Below are positions 8,680-17,849 of a stretch of DNA of 64,000 bases, piece after piece. Position numbers and translations under genes: made by a program. Where the stretch lies: NCBI RefSeq assembly GCF_007988905.1, contig NZ_BJVA01000013.1:1-64000 (forward strand). Reading direction: 5' to 3'. Numbering within the stretch: the stretch's first letter is position 1; the number at the start of each line of letters is the position of its first letter. The stretch is from Gluconobacter kanchanaburiensis NBRC 103587 (GTDB lineage: Bacteria > Pseudomonadota > Alphaproteobacteria > Acetobacterales > Acetobacteraceae). Below the pieces are notes generated by a model that worked only from the letters and a program-made list of their open reading frames with translations, was not told the DNA's origin and made no database searches.

Positions 8680-10014
8680 ATGCCCATGTCCCGTCTGAAA
8701 ACACCCCGTACTGCCTTGTATGCCCTGACCATGCTGCTGTCAGGCTCCGCCCTCTCCAGCGCCAGTGGCGCCGGAACCCTGACGATCGCTACCGTCAACA
8801 ACGGTGACATGATCGTGATGCGTCAGCTTTCCAGGGAATTCGAAAAAGCTCATCCGGATATTCATCTGAACTGGGTGACCCTTGAGGAAAATGTCCTGCG
8901 TCAGCGCGTGACGACCGATATCGCCATGAAAACCGGGCAGTTCGATGTCGTGACCATCGGCAACTACGAAGTGCCGATCTGGGCGAAGCAGAACTGGCTG
9001 GCCGAGATCAAACCGGACGCCGCTTATGACACGAGCGATATTCTGCCCACCGTCCGTGACAGCCTGACGGTGGATGGCAAGCTTTATGCCCTGCCATTCT
9101 ACGCCGAGAGCGTCATGACCTATTATCGGAAGGATCTGTTTCAGAAAGCCGGGCTAACGATGCCGGAAGCCCCGACTTACGAACAGATTCGCCAGTTTGC
9201 CGACAAGATCAGTGACAAAACCAATCAGGTCTATGGGATCTGTCTTCGCGGCAAACCCGGCTGGGGCGAGAACATGGCTTATGTCTCATCGCTTGCAAAC
9301 ACGTTCGGCGCACAGTGGTTCGACATGTCCTGGAAACCCACCATGACATCCGATGCCTGGAAATCTGCGCTGAACTGGTATGTTTCCGCGATGAAGGCAG
9401 ATGGTCCTCCCGGCGCGACGTCGAATGGATTCAATGAAAATCTCGCACTTTTTGCCAGTGGTCATTGCGGGATCTGGATTGATTCCACCGTCGCTGGCGG
9501 CCTGCTGTTCGACCCCAAGCAGTCGCAGGTTGCGGACAAGGTCGGCTTCGCGTCGGCTCCCAAAGGCCCTTACGGCAAAGGTCCGACCTGGCTGTGGAGC
9601 TGGAGCCTCGCGGTCCCTGTCAGTTCACATCAGAGCGCGGATGCCCAGACCTTCATCACATGGGCAACGTCAAAGGACTACGTGAAACTTGTCGCCGCGC
9701 AGAAAGGTTGGGTTGCGGCACCTCCGGGAACCCGCGCGTCCACCTATGCAGCTCCTGAGTACCTCAAGGCGGCTCCGTTTGCCTCATTTGTCCTGAACGC
9801 CATCAAGACGGCAGATCCAAACGGCCCTACAGCGCAGCCGCGCCCATATACGGGAGCGCAGTTCGTCGCCATTCCCGAATTTCAGGCTATTGGAACACAG
9901 GTAGGGCAGACCGTCGCCGCCACGCTTTCAGATCAGATGACGGTCGATCAGGCCCTGGCTTCCGCACAGTCCTCGATCACCCGGGCTCTCCGCCAGTCCG
10001 GCCGTGCGCGATAA
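8680..10014 (+). CDS. Polyol/sugar ABC transporter substrate-binding protein
   Basis: This 444-residue periplasmic binding protein belongs to the family 1 (maltose/sorbitol/mannitol) solute-binding proteins. It carries a signal peptide (MPMSRLKTPRT, hydrophobic ALYALTMLLSGSAL, cleavage near SGA). The mature protein starts GTLTIATVNNGDMIVMRQL, and KAHPDIHLNWVTLEENVLRQRV, DGKLYALPFYAESVMTYYRKDLF and SGHCGIWIDSTVAGG are typical of polyol-binding members. ATG 8680 follows AGAGG by 6 nt; an in-frame ATG at 8647 would add 11 residues ahead of the signal peptide. It lies 87 nt after the kinase gene and 25 nt before the first permease gene. It would deliver mannitol, sorbitol, arabitol or a similar polyol to the permeases. 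Confidence 0.92.
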   Translation: MPMSRLKTPRTALYALTMLLSGSALSSASGAGTLTIATVNNGDMIVMRQLSREFEKAHPDIHLNWVTLEENVLRQRVTTDIAMKTGQFDVVTIGNYEVPIWAKQNWLAEIKPDAAYDTSDILPTVRDSLTVDGKLYALPFYAESVMTYYRKDLFQKAGLTMPEAPTYEQIRQFADKISDKTNQVYGICLRGKPGWGENMAYVSSLANTFGAQWFDMSWKPTMTSDAWKSALNWYVSAMKADGPPGATSNGFNENLALFASGHCGIWIDSTVAGGLLFDPKQSQVADKVGFASAPKGPYGKGPTWLWSWSLAVPVSSHQSADAQTFITWATSKDYVKLVAAQKGWVAAPPGTRASTYAAPEYLKAAPFASFVLNAIKTADPNGPTAQPRPYTGAQFVAIPEFQAIGTQVGQTVAATLSDQMTVDQALASAQSSITRALRQSGRAR

Positions 10015-10039
10015 TAGTGTTAGAATAAGGCAGGAAACC

Positions 10040-10963
10040 ATGCAGGCCGTTCTCCAGCACAGTCCGTCTTCGGAAGTTTCCTCCGAACGTCGGAAAAATG
10101 CGAGTGCGAAAAGGACAGGTTTCCTGCTCCTTTCCCCGTCCGTTCTTCTTCTTCTGGTCTGGTCAATCGTGCCGCTCGTCATGACGCTGTGGTACTCGGT
10201 ACAGAACTACAACCTCGTCGATCCGACGCTGCATGGTTTCGCGGGGATCGACAACTACTGGTATCTTCTTACCGATCCCGACTTCCTGCATTCTCTCCTC
10301 AACACGTTCGTGCTGGTAGCCGGCGTTCTGGCCATCAGCGTGGGCGGGGGAACGCTGCTGGCGGTTCTGTACGATCAGGATTTCTTCGGTCGCGGCATCG
10401 CCCGCATCATGGTCATTTCGCCGTTCTTCATCATGCCCACAGTCTCGGCACTGCTGTGGAAAAACCTGATGCTGCATCCTATCTACGGCGTCTATTCCGC
10501 CATGATGCGAGCTGTGGGACTAACACCGATCGACTGGCTGGCGCGGTTTCCTCTTCTGACGGTCATGATGATCGTCGCCTGGGAGTGGCTGCCTTTCGCG
10601 GTTCTGATTCTGCTTACGGCCGTCCAGTCCCTCGATGGAGAACAGCGTGAGGCCGCCCGGATGGATGGCGCGGACCCGATTGCCCGCTTCCGTTACATTA
10701 TTCTTCCGCATCTTAGTCGAGCCATCAGCGTCGTGGTGATGATCGAGACGATCTATCTGCTCACGGTATTCGCCGAAATTTCAGTCACCACGGCAGGTGG
10801 CCCGGGGGTGGCCTCCACCAATCTGGCCTATCTGATCTATTCCCGCGCCCTGTTGCAGTTCGACGTCGGCGGCGCGTCGGCTGGCGGCGTCATCGCCATC
10901 ATCATCGCCAATATTGTCGCAATTTTTCTGGTGCGTGCCGTCGCCCGCAATCTGGAGGCCTGA
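10040..10963 (+). CDS. Polyol/sugar ABC transporter permease 1 (MalF-like)
   Basis: This 307-residue inner-membrane permease has a cytoplasmic leader and six predicted helices. The helix 4-5 cytoplasmic loop carries the EAA motif (EQREAARMDGADPIARFRYI) that docks on the ATPase. ATG 10040 is preceded by AAGGCAGGAAACC, a good ribosome site; an in-frame ATG at 10004 overlaps the end of the binding-protein gene and has none. It pairs with the next permease, whose start lies 2 nt after this stop, so the two are probably translationally coupled. Confidence 0.92.
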   Translation: MQAVLQHSPSSEVSSERRKNASAKRTGFLLLSPSVLLLLVWSIVPLVMTLWYSVQNYNLVDPTLHGFAGIDNYWYLLTDPDFLHSLLNTFVLVAGVLAISVGGGTLLAVLYDQDFFGRGIARIMVISPFFIMPTVSALLWKNLMLHPIYGVYSAMMRAVGLTPIDWLARFPLLTVMMIVAWEWLPFAVLILLTAVQSLDGEQREAARMDGADPIARFRYIILPHLSRAISVVVMIETIYLLTVFAEISVTTAGGPGVASTNLAYLIYSRALLQFDVGGASAGGVIAIIIANIVAIFLVRAVARNLEA

Positions 10964-10965
10964 AG

Positions 10966-11793
10966 ATGGCGGTCAAGACAAAAACGAGTACCCGCATCGG
11001 CGTCACCATCCTCGGATGGGGCATTGCGGTCTGGCTCTTCTTTCCGATCTTCTGGATGTTCCTTACGAGCTTCAAGAACGAAATCCAGGCGATTTCCACG
11101 CCGCCAAAACTGTTCTTCATGCCGACGCTCAGCAGCTATGCCGAGGTCTTCGAACGCGCGAGTTACTGGCACTTCACCCTCAATACTGTAATCGTGTCGG
11201 TCGGTGCGACAGCGATCGCAATCGCTCTGGCCGTCCCTGCCGCTTACTCCATGGCGTTTCTGCCTTCGAGCCGGACCCGCAGCACCCTGCTGTGGATGCT
11301 GTCCACACGCATGCTGCCGCCAGTGGGCGTGCTGGTTCCCATCTATCTGCTGGCCCGTAATACCCATCTGCTTGATACCTGCACGGGTCTTGCAATCGTG
11401 GATATGCTCACGAACCTGCCGATCATCGTCTGGATGCTTTACACATTCTTCCGTGAAGTTCCGGCTCCCATTCTTGAGGCAGGGAGAATGGACGGTGCAA
11501 GCCGCTGGCAGGAAATGACAATGGTGCTTCTGCCGCTGGCCCTTCCCGGCATTGCGTCCACCGCGCTCCTGTCGCTCATCCTGTGCTGGAACGAGGCATT
11601 CTGGTCCCTGAACCTGACCTCGTCACATGCCGCTCCCCTGACAGCCTTCATCGCATCCTTTTCCTCGCCAGAAGGGCTGTTCTTCGGCAAGCTCTCTGCC
11701 GCGTCCACGCTGGCCGTGGCCCCGATCCTTGTTTTCGGCTGGATCAGCCAGAAGCAGCTTGTCCGAGGCCTGACGTTCGGAGCGGTTAAATGA
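10966..11793 (+). CDS. Polyol/sugar ABC transporter permease 2 (MalG-like)
   Basis: This 275-residue inner-membrane protein has six helices and the second-permease EAA signature (PAPILEAGRMDGASRWQEM) followed by MVLLPLALPGIASTALL. The N-terminal WLFFPIFWMFLTSFKNE segment is characteristic of MalG-type subunits of polyol importers. It is placed directly after permease 1 and before the ATPase, completing the membrane channel of the importer. Confidence 0.92.
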   Translation: MAVKTKTSTRIGVTILGWGIAVWLFFPIFWMFLTSFKNEIQAISTPPKLFFMPTLSSYAEVFERASYWHFTLNTVIVSVGATAIAIALAVPAAYSMAFLPSSRTRSTLLWMLSTRMLPPVGVLVPIYLLARNTHLLDTCTGLAIVDMLTNLPIIVWMLYTFFREVPAPILEAGRMDGASRWQEMTMVLLPLALPGIASTALLSLILCWNEAFWSLNLTSSHAAPLTAFIASFSSPEGLFFGKLSAASTLAVAPILVFGWISQKQLVRGLTFGAVK

Positions 11794-11846
11794 CGCGGAT
11801 CTCGACTTACTCCACTTCACATTCCTGCATGATCGGGGCCTGACCA

Positions 11847-12950
11847 ATGGCGACTGTCGAACTCAAGAATCTTCGCAAGACCTATCTGACGGAAGAAATT
11901 ATCAAGGGGATCTCCCTCTCCATTGAAGACCGCGAATTCGTGGTTTTCGTCGGTCCGTCAGGATGCGGAAAATCGACACTGCTGCGTATGATCGCGGGCC
12001 TGGAAGACATTACATCAGGTGACCTCCTGATTGATGGGCAGCGCGTGAATGATGTTGAACCTGGCAAGCGCGGACTTGCGATGGTTTTTCAGTCCTACGC
12101 GCTGTACCCGCACATGGATGTCTACAAGAACATGGAGTTCGGCCTGAAACTGGCGGGAATGCCCGAAGCTGAACGCCGTGAGAAAATCGAACACGTTGCC
12201 CGGACGCTTCAGCTCGAACCCTACCTGCATCACAAGCCAGGGCAGCTTTCCGGCGGGCAACGACAGCGCGTCGCCATTGGGCGCGCCATCGTCCGCAACC
12301 CCAAGGTCTTCCTTTTTGACGAGCCTCTGTCCAACCTCGATGCGGCCCTGCGCGGACAGATGCGCGTCGAACTCTCGGCCCTGCACCGCAAGCTCGGCGC
12401 AACCACGATCTATGTGACGCATGATCAGGTCGAAGCCATGACCATGGCCGACAAGATTGTCGTCCTGCAGAAAGGCGTGGTTGAGCAGATCGGCTCGCCT
12501 CTCGAACTCTATCATCATCCCCGCAACCTCTTCGTGGCCCGCTTCATTGGCTCCCCTCCGATGAACTTCTTCCCCGCCATTTTCCAGGGTGGGGATACCA
12601 CGGGGTCTGCGGTTCAGCTCCGGGATGGTTCAACCCTTTACGTACCCGTGACGTCTCCCGGCCTCCTGCCCGGCACGAAAGTTACGGTCGGCATCCGGCC
12701 GGAGCATGTCGAGCTTGCTGCTTCCGGACCGAACAGCGGTGTCGTGGAAGTGATTGAACGTCTTGGCGCCATCACGCTTGTGCATGTCCGCATGCCCGAC
12801 GGTCAGATCATCGTCGTCCAGATGGACGGCGCAGTTCTGACGGATGTGGACACGCGCGTCAGCCTGACGCTCCCACCGGGGAACTGTCACCTTTTCGCTC
12901 CTGACGGAGTGGCTTTCGAAGCCTGTCACCGTCACCCTCTTGCCGCCTGA
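11847..12950 (+). CDS. Polyol/sugar ABC transporter ATP-binding protein (MalK/UgpC family)
   Basis: This 367-residue cytoplasmic ATPase powers the polyol importer. The Walker A loop GPSGCGKST lies at residues 36-44, followed by the Q-loop VFQSYALYPHM, the signature LSGGQRQRV, Walker B VFLFDEP and the switch TIYVTHDQVEAM. The C-terminal third is the TOBE/regulatory domain found in MalK-type subunits (TKVTVGIRPEHVEL). The gap of 53 nt after permease 2 is the longest inside the transporter cluster. The gene is followed 17 nt later by the polyol dehydrogenase gene. Confidence 0.94.
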   Translation: MATVELKNLRKTYLTEEIIKGISLSIEDREFVVFVGPSGCGKSTLLRMIAGLEDITSGDLLIDGQRVNDVEPGKRGLAMVFQSYALYPHMDVYKNMEFGLKLAGMPEAERREKIEHVARTLQLEPYLHHKPGQLSGGQRQRVAIGRAIVRNPKVFLFDEPLSNLDAALRGQMRVELSALHRKLGATTIYVTHDQVEAMTMADKIVVLQKGVVEQIGSPLELYHHPRNLFVARFIGSPPMNFFPAIFQGGDTTGSAVQLRDGSTLYVPVTSPGLLPGTKVTVGIRPEHVELAASGPNSGVVEVIERLGAITLVHVRMPDGQIIVVQMDGAVLTDVDTRVSLTLPPGNCHLFAPDGVAFEACHRHPLAA

Positions 12951-12967
12951 TTTCGGGAATTACACTC

Positions 12968-13741
12968 ATGTATATGGAAAAACTCCGCCTCGATAACCGC
13001 GTCGCCGTTGTGACCGGAGGGGCCCAGAATATTGGTCTCGCATGCGTGACGGCGCTGGCTGAAGCCGGTGCCCGCGTCGTTATCGCTGACCTTGATGACG
13101 CCATGGCCGCAAAGGCCGTGGAGGACCTGCGTGCCGAAGGCCATGACGTGAGCAGTGTCTCCATAGATGTGACAAAAACGGAGAGCGTGCAGACTGCCAT
13201 GCGCTCCGTCCATGAGCAGGAAGGACGGCTGGATATTCTCGTTGCATGCGCCGGGATCTGTATTTCCGAAGTCAAAGCCGAAGACATGACCGACGGACAA
13301 TGGCTCAAGCAGGTCGATATCAACCTGAACGGGATGTTCCGGTCCTGTCAGGCAGCGGGGCGGATCATGCTTGAGCAGAAGAAAGGCGTCATCGTTGCGA
13401 TCGGCTCAATGTCCGGCCTCATCGTCAACCGACCGCAGCAGCAGGCCGCCTATAACGCTTCGAAAGCAGGCGTTCACCAGTATATCCGCTCTCTCGCAGC
13501 CGAATGGGCACCACACGGCATCCGAGCAAACGCCGTGGCGCCGACCTATATTGAAACTACTCTCACCCGCTTCGGGATGGAAAAACCGGAACTCTACGAT
13601 GCCTGGATTGCAGGGACGCCCATGGGACGTGTGGGGCAGCCTGACGAAGTTGCATCCGTCGTGCAGTTCCTTGCTTCCGACGCCGCGAGCCTCATGACAG
13701 GCGCGATCGTCAGCGTGGATGCCGGCTTTACGGTCTGGTAA
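12968..13741 (+). CDS. NAD-type polyol dehydrogenase, SDR family (arabitol/xylitol dehydrogenase-like)
   Basis: This 257-residue cytoplasmic short-chain dehydrogenase has its coenzyme loop TGGAQNIG at residues 16-23 and Asp41 at the end of the second strand, which favours NAD over NADP. The catalytic residues are Ser149, Tyr162 and Lys166 (YNASK). Length and sequence resemble NAD-dependent arabitol/xylitol dehydrogenases of Gluconobacter, though I cannot fix the exact substrate. As last gene of the kinase and ABC importer cluster, it likely oxidises the imported polyol to a ketose that the FGGY kinase then phosphorylates. The first ATG (12968) and a second at 12974 are both usable. Confidence 0.88.
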   Translation: MYMEKLRLDNRVAVVTGGAQNIGLACVTALAEAGARVVIADLDDAMAAKAVEDLRAEGHDVSSVSIDVTKTESVQTAMRSVHEQEGRLDILVACAGICISEVKAEDMTDGQWLKQVDINLNGMFRSCQAAGRIMLEQKKGVIVAIGSMSGLIVNRPQQQAAYNASKAGVHQYIRSLAAEWAPHGIRANAVAPTYIETTLTRFGMEKPELYDAWIAGTPMGRVGQPDEVASVVQFLASDAASLMTGAIVSVDAGFTVW

Positions 13742-13749
13742 TTTCCAGC

Positions 13750-13778
13750 CTTCCGGACGCTTTCATTGCGTCCGGAAG
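13750..13778 (+). terminator. Strong hairpin ending the polyol operon
   Basis: CTTCCGGACGC and GCGTCCGGAAG form an 11-bp perfect stem around a 7-nt loop, 9 nt after the polyol dehydrogenase stop codon. No U-tract follows, so it may act as an RNA 3'-end stabiliser or a non-canonical terminator rather than a classical intrinsic one. Confidence 0.55.
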
Positions 13779-13850
13779 CATTCCCAGAAATACCGTAACA
13801 ACCTGCCTTCAAGACGAAGTATTTCAATTTCCTGATCTTTCCGCTCGCTA

Positions 13851-13871
13851 CTTGCAACTGACTCGCAATAG
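13851..13871. promoter_or_regulatory. Possible Fur-type iron box before the siderophore receptor
   Basis: The sequence CTTGCAACTGACTCGCAATAG is a near-palindrome (TTGCAA / TCGCAA arms) of the kind found ahead of iron-regulated TonB-dependent receptor genes in alphaproteobacteria. It lies about 50 nt before the receptor start. The match is by eye only. Confidence 0.35.
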
Positions 13872-13921
13872 CGATACCTGCCTCTGATCATGCGCCAGCA
13901 CGAACAGCACTGAGGTCGGGT

Positions 13922-16108
13922 ATGCACCGCAACAGGATTTTTTACGCGATCCCCCTCTCCCTCGTCATGAGTGGAGAAGTTTTCGCAGCCGACCAGCTTT
14001 CTTCGCCGCAGCAGTCAAAAGCCGGACCGCCTAAGGCGGCCGCGACAGACACCCAGGCCCGGACCGAGGAAAAGCTCGAAGTCCACGCCCGGCGTCTGTC
14101 CACGCTTGCCTCCTCGGCTACCAAGTCGGATACGCCGCTGATTGAGACGGCCCAATCGGTCACCGTCATTACCCGCAATGAGATGGACATCCGTAACGTC
14201 CTGAATCTCAATCAGGCTGTGCGTTATACCGCAGGCATCACGCCCGACCTCCGTGGTGGTGGTGTCGGAACGCGTTACGATCAGTTTGCATTGCGTGGCT
14301 TTTCCGCTCCAACTTTTCTGGACGGATTGAAACTTCAGGGCAGCCCCACGGGATATGCTGTTGCACAGACCGATACGTCCCGTCTTGAACGCGTTGAGGT
14401 TCTCAAAGGCCCGGCTTCCGCGCTTTACGGCCAGTCCAGCCCCGGTGGCCTTGTAGCGCTGTCCAGCAAGATCGCTACGGATCAGCGCTCCTATGGAAGC
14501 GTCAACGCGACCGGTGGCATGTTCGATCTGTATCGTGTGGATGCAGATGTTGGTGGGTTTGTGACGGATAACGGCTTCGTGCGTTACCGCGTCAATGGCA
14601 CGATCAACGGCCAGCACAGCCAGCTTGCCCGTACGGGCAGCCGCCGCTTTTCCATCAGCCCGTCCTTCACATTCGGCGGCGACGGTCCCACGACACTCAC
14701 CATTCTTGGCAACTACCAGTACGATCCGGAGAACGGCACCTATGGTGGCGTCCCGCTCGTGGGATCCCTCAAGCGGGCGCCTTTCGGCTTCCTGCCCCGC
14801 AATTTCTACGATGGCGATTCATCATTCGAAAAATATAACCGTCGCCACGGCTCCATCACTTATATTTTCAATCATCGTTTCAATCAGGACTGGAGCTTCA
14901 GTACACGCGGTCGCTACGACGATATCAAGACCCAGTACCGCAGCGTTTACGACGGCGGATATTATATCTCCGACGATACACTGGCTCGTTCGGCTATCGC
15001 CACCAATGAACACACGCATAACCTGACATTTGACAGTCAGTTCAAAGGTAAGGTCCGGACCGGCCCTCTGCAGCATTCGATGATGTTTGGTTTCGATTAC
15101 ATGCAACAGAGTGCGTCAGAAGTTGGCTTTTTTGGCTCAGCACCATCAATGAATGTCTTTCATCCCAATTACAGGATGGCCATCCCTACGCCCTCTCCCT
15201 GGGTGAATTATGATACGGATTCACACCAGGCCGGTATTTATGGACAGGACGAAATTCACTGGCGCCGCCTGATCCTGACGGGCAGCATTCGCAACGACTG
15301 GTATCGTTCCCACCAGACCGACAATCTGTATCACAGCACCACAAACCAGAGCCCCAGCCAGATCACATGGCGTGCCTCGGGTCTGTATCACTTCGATTTC
15401 GGCCTCGCGCCATATATCAGCTATTCGACGTCTTTCCAGCCTCAGTCAGGCAGTGTTTCGACCGATGGCGGGAAGACCGTCCGTCAGGCGAGGCCGTCCG
15501 TTGGCAAACAGCTTGAAGGGGGCCTCAAATACCAGCTTCCGGGAACGTCGCTTCTCCTGACAGCAGCAGGCTTCCACATCGAGCAGACGAACGTCCTCGT
15601 GGGTATCGGCAATACGGGTTACAACGCCGAAAGCGGGCTGGTTCACTCGGATGGTTTCGAATTCGAGGCCCACGCCGAACCTTTCCACAACCTTGTCCTG
15701 ACCGCCGCCGTAAGCATCCAGAAGGTGCATGACGATTCCACCGGAAAGCCGCTTATCCAGTCTGGCAAAGGCAATGCGTCCCTTTTCGCATTCTATACGA
15801 TGCCGTCCGGCCCGGCCAAAGGTCTCGGGTTTGGGGGTGGAATGCGTTATTCCAACAAGTCCTATGGTGGCGAGGCCTCTTATGGCAGCGTCTGGGTTCC
15901 GCAATATGCCGTCTTCGATGCCTCCGTACGTTATGACCTGTCCAACCTTTCCCGCAGCCTGCACGGCTGGAATGTCGGGGCCAGTGTCCGCAATCTCTTC
16001 GATAAGAATTTCATCGCAAACTGCCTGAGCTATGCCTCTTACGGTCAGGAATTCTGCTATTACGGAGAGCGCCGCAACGCTCAGGCCAATATCGGCTTCA
16101 ACTGGTAA
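13922..16108 (+). CDS. TonB-dependent siderophore receptor
   Basis: This 728-residue outer-membrane receptor starts with a signal peptide (MHRNRIFYAIPLSLVMSGEVFA). The plug domain follows, with SDTPLIETAQSVTVITR, RYTAGI, DQFALRGF, VEVLKGPASALYGQSSPGGLV and ALSSK. The rest forms the 22-strand barrel and ends on an aromatic residue (NIGFNW), as required for outer-membrane insertion. The plug motifs place it in the ferrichrome/ferric siderophore group. It heads a cassette with DUF3649, PepSY and DUF3325 genes, a combination typical of FoxB-like siderophore use. A Fur-type box may control it. Confidence 0.93.
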   Translation: MHRNRIFYAIPLSLVMSGEVFAADQLSSPQQSKAGPPKAAATDTQARTEEKLEVHARRLSTLASSATKSDTPLIETAQSVTVITRNEMDIRNVLNLNQAVRYTAGITPDLRGGGVGTRYDQFALRGFSAPTFLDGLKLQGSPTGYAVAQTDTSRLERVEVLKGPASALYGQSSPGGLVALSSKIATDQRSYGSVNATGGMFDLYRVDADVGGFVTDNGFVRYRVNGTINGQHSQLARTGSRRFSISPSFTFGGDGPTTLTILGNYQYDPENGTYGGVPLVGSLKRAPFGFLPRNFYDGDSSFEKYNRRHGSITYIFNHRFNQDWSFSTRGRYDDIKTQYRSVYDGGYYISDDTLARSAIATNEHTHNLTFDSQFKGKVRTGPLQHSMMFGFDYMQQSASEVGFFGSAPSMNVFHPNYRMAIPTPSPWVNYDTDSHQAGIYGQDEIHWRRLILTGSIRNDWYRSHQTDNLYHSTTNQSPSQITWRASGLYHFDFGLAPYISYSTSFQPQSGSVSTDGGKTVRQARPSVGKQLEGGLKYQLPGTSLLLTAAGFHIEQTNVLVGIGNTGYNAESGLVHSDGFEFEAHAEPFHNLVLTAAVSIQKVHDDSTGKPLIQSGKGNASLFAFYTMPSGPAKGLGFGGGMRYSNKSYGGEASYGSVWVPQYAVFDASVRYDLSNLSRSLHGWNVGASVRNLFDKNFIANCLSYASYGQEFCYYGERRNAQANIGFNW

Positions 16109-16121
16109 GGCAAGTTCCAGA

Positions 16122-16394
16122 ATGACCGCGCGCCGCGCCCTGATCATGCGCCTGATCGCGGCCATTCCGGTCGGCTATACTGTGTCCGCACTGGCTGGGA
16201 CATGTCTGTGCCTCTGGCTGCCCTTCTCACGGGCAGACAAAGCCATTGCGGGGGTCCTTGCAGGGCTGATCGTCTGGCCTGTCATTTTCATTGCATCCTT
16301 CGGCATTCGTGATGCCAGACGACTGGTCACCCTTCTCCTCCCTTTAGGCCTGCTTATGGCAGCCCTGATCATTGCGGGATTTCGGCGGGCATGA
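16122..16394 (+). CDS. DUF3649-type small membrane protein of the iron cassette
   Basis: This 90-residue protein has three hydrophobic segments, namely IPVGYTVSALAGTCLCLWLPF, GVLAGLIVWPVIFIASF and LLLPLGLLMAALIIAG. It resembles the DUF3649 family that accompanies PepSY-type iron-uptake membrane proteins. ATG 16122 was chosen since the longer frame from 16032 runs inside the receptor gene. The stop overlaps the start of the PepSY gene by 4 nt (ATGA), indicating translational coupling. Confidence 0.72.
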   Translation: MTARRALIMRLIAAIPVGYTVSALAGTCLCLWLPFSRADKAIAGVLAGLIVWPVIFIASFGIRDARRLVTLLLPLGLLMAALIIAGFRRA

Positions 16395-17848
16395 GAAATA
16401 CATTCCGGGCATCCATGGCACTGGTCCATACAACACTCGGTCTGGTGACAGGCTGGGTTCTGTTCGCCATTGCACTGTCCGGATCGCTCAGCGTGTTCCG
16501 ACAGGAAATCAGCCTCTGGGCCAGACCCGAACTGTCCGTCACACCCTCCGATCCGCTCCTTGTCGATTTGCATGCCCTGAACTGGCTGAGCCAGCATGCT
16601 GGACATGCAGGAGCCTGGTATCTGACTGCGGCCAACGAACGCAGTCCGGCCGCAACCGCATTATGGCCCGATGCAAAAGGACATTATGTCCAGCGTATGC
16701 TCGATCCCTCGACTGGTAGCCCGGATGGGATTCGGGACACGCTCGGGGGCGAATTTTTCTATCGTTTTCACTTCGAACTCCAGCTTCCCTACCCCTGGGG
16801 ACGGCTTCTTGCCGGGGTGGCGGCACTGGCTCTTCTGGTCGGGCTGATCAGCGGGATCATCATCCACCGCCGTATTCTGGCGGATTTTTTTACTTTCCGT
16901 CTCTCACGTGGCCAGAGAAGCTGGCTCGATCTCCACAATCTTCTTGGCGTGGCAGCCCTGCCATTCCATCTCATAATCTCCTTCACCGGAGCTATAACGC
17001 TCGGAACGATGCTTCTGCCCTGGACGACGCTGGTTCTGTACCCGCATGACATCACCGCCTCCTATGCCGATCTGAACCCCGCGCTTTACTCACGCCCGGC
17101 GAGTGGTCATCCCGGCCATCTCGCCCCGCTCCTGCCCATGCTGAAAGAAGCCGAACTTCACTTCAGAGGCACTGGGCTGGAACAGATCTATGTGTTCAAT
17201 CCATCGGATCGGTCGTCAATCGTCACGGTCGTCGCGGGAAATGCCCATACCGTCAGCACGACATCAGACGTCATCACGTTCGATGGCCCCTCGGGCAAGA
17301 TCCTGAAAGAACATATAGAGCGGCGCCCTGTCATCCGGGCGTATATATTTCTCTATGGTCTTCACGTCGCACGCTTTGCGCCCGCTATGACACGCTGGCT
17401 CTATTTCCTGTCCGGCCTAGCCCTTGCGACAGTCATCGGAAGCGGCATGCATCTGTGGTGTCTCAAACGCCTTCGGCGCCCGGGACATCGCGGCCACAGG
17501 ATCGTCTTTCGCCTCAACGTCGGCATACTGGCAGGAACGCCTCTTGCATTCTCGGCATTCTTTATCGGAAACCGGATTTTTCCTGCGACAATGCCCGACA
17601 GGGCGTTTTACGAAGTCGCATGCGTATTCGCGACCTGGGGAATCACTTTGCTTTATGCCCTGCTGAGACGCAGTAACCACGCATGGCCCGAACTTCTGGG
17701 CGCGGACGCAGTGGCCTGTCTGTCAGTCGCTCTTATGGGACCATTATGGCATGGCGGATACATAACAGCTGTTAGCATGACGGCATTGGCTCTGTCTGTA
17801 TCGTTTACTCTCGGAACGCTCCATACGACCCGCAAGGTCCACACCTGA
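16391..17848 (+). CDS. PepSY-associated membrane protein (siderophore-iron reductase/utilisation type)
   Basis: This 485-residue inner-membrane protein matches the PepSY_TM (PiuB/FoxB-like) family. The first helix carries LGLVTGWVLFAIALSGSLSVF, then FRQEISLW. A long periplasmic segment is followed by FHFELQLPYPWGRLLAGVAALALLVGLISGIIIHRR, DLHNLLGVAALPFHLIISFTGAI and later helices. Family members help release iron from siderophores on the periplasmic side, possibly by reduction through bound heme or flavin partners. It is flanked by the DUF3649 and DUF3325 genes in a tight operon. Confidence 0.85.
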   Translation: MRNTFRASMALVHTTLGLVTGWVLFAIALSGSLSVFRQEISLWARPELSVTPSDPLLVDLHALNWLSQHAGHAGAWYLTAANERSPAATALWPDAKGHYVQRMLDPSTGSPDGIRDTLGGEFFYRFHFELQLPYPWGRLLAGVAALALLVGLISGIIIHRRILADFFTFRLSRGQRSWLDLHNLLGVAALPFHLIISFTGAITLGTMLLPWTTLVLYPHDITASYADLNPALYSRPASGHPGHLAPLLPMLKEAELHFRGTGLEQIYVFNPSDRSSIVTVVAGNAHTVSTTSDVITFDGPSGKILKEHIERRPVIRAYIFLYGLHVARFAPAMTRWLYFLSGLALATVIGSGMHLWCLKRLRRPGHRGHRIVFRLNVGILAGTPLAFSAFFIGNRIFPATMPDRAFYEVACVFATWGITLLYALLRRSNHAWPELLGADAVACLSVALMGPLWHGGYITAVSMTALALSVSFTLGTLHTTRKVHT

Positions 17849-17849
17849 T

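Noticed and set aside
13750-13778. Classical rho-independent terminator after the polyol operon
   Set aside because: The 11-bp stem is perfect but no T-run follows on either strand, so it is listed only as a hairpin with moderate confidence.
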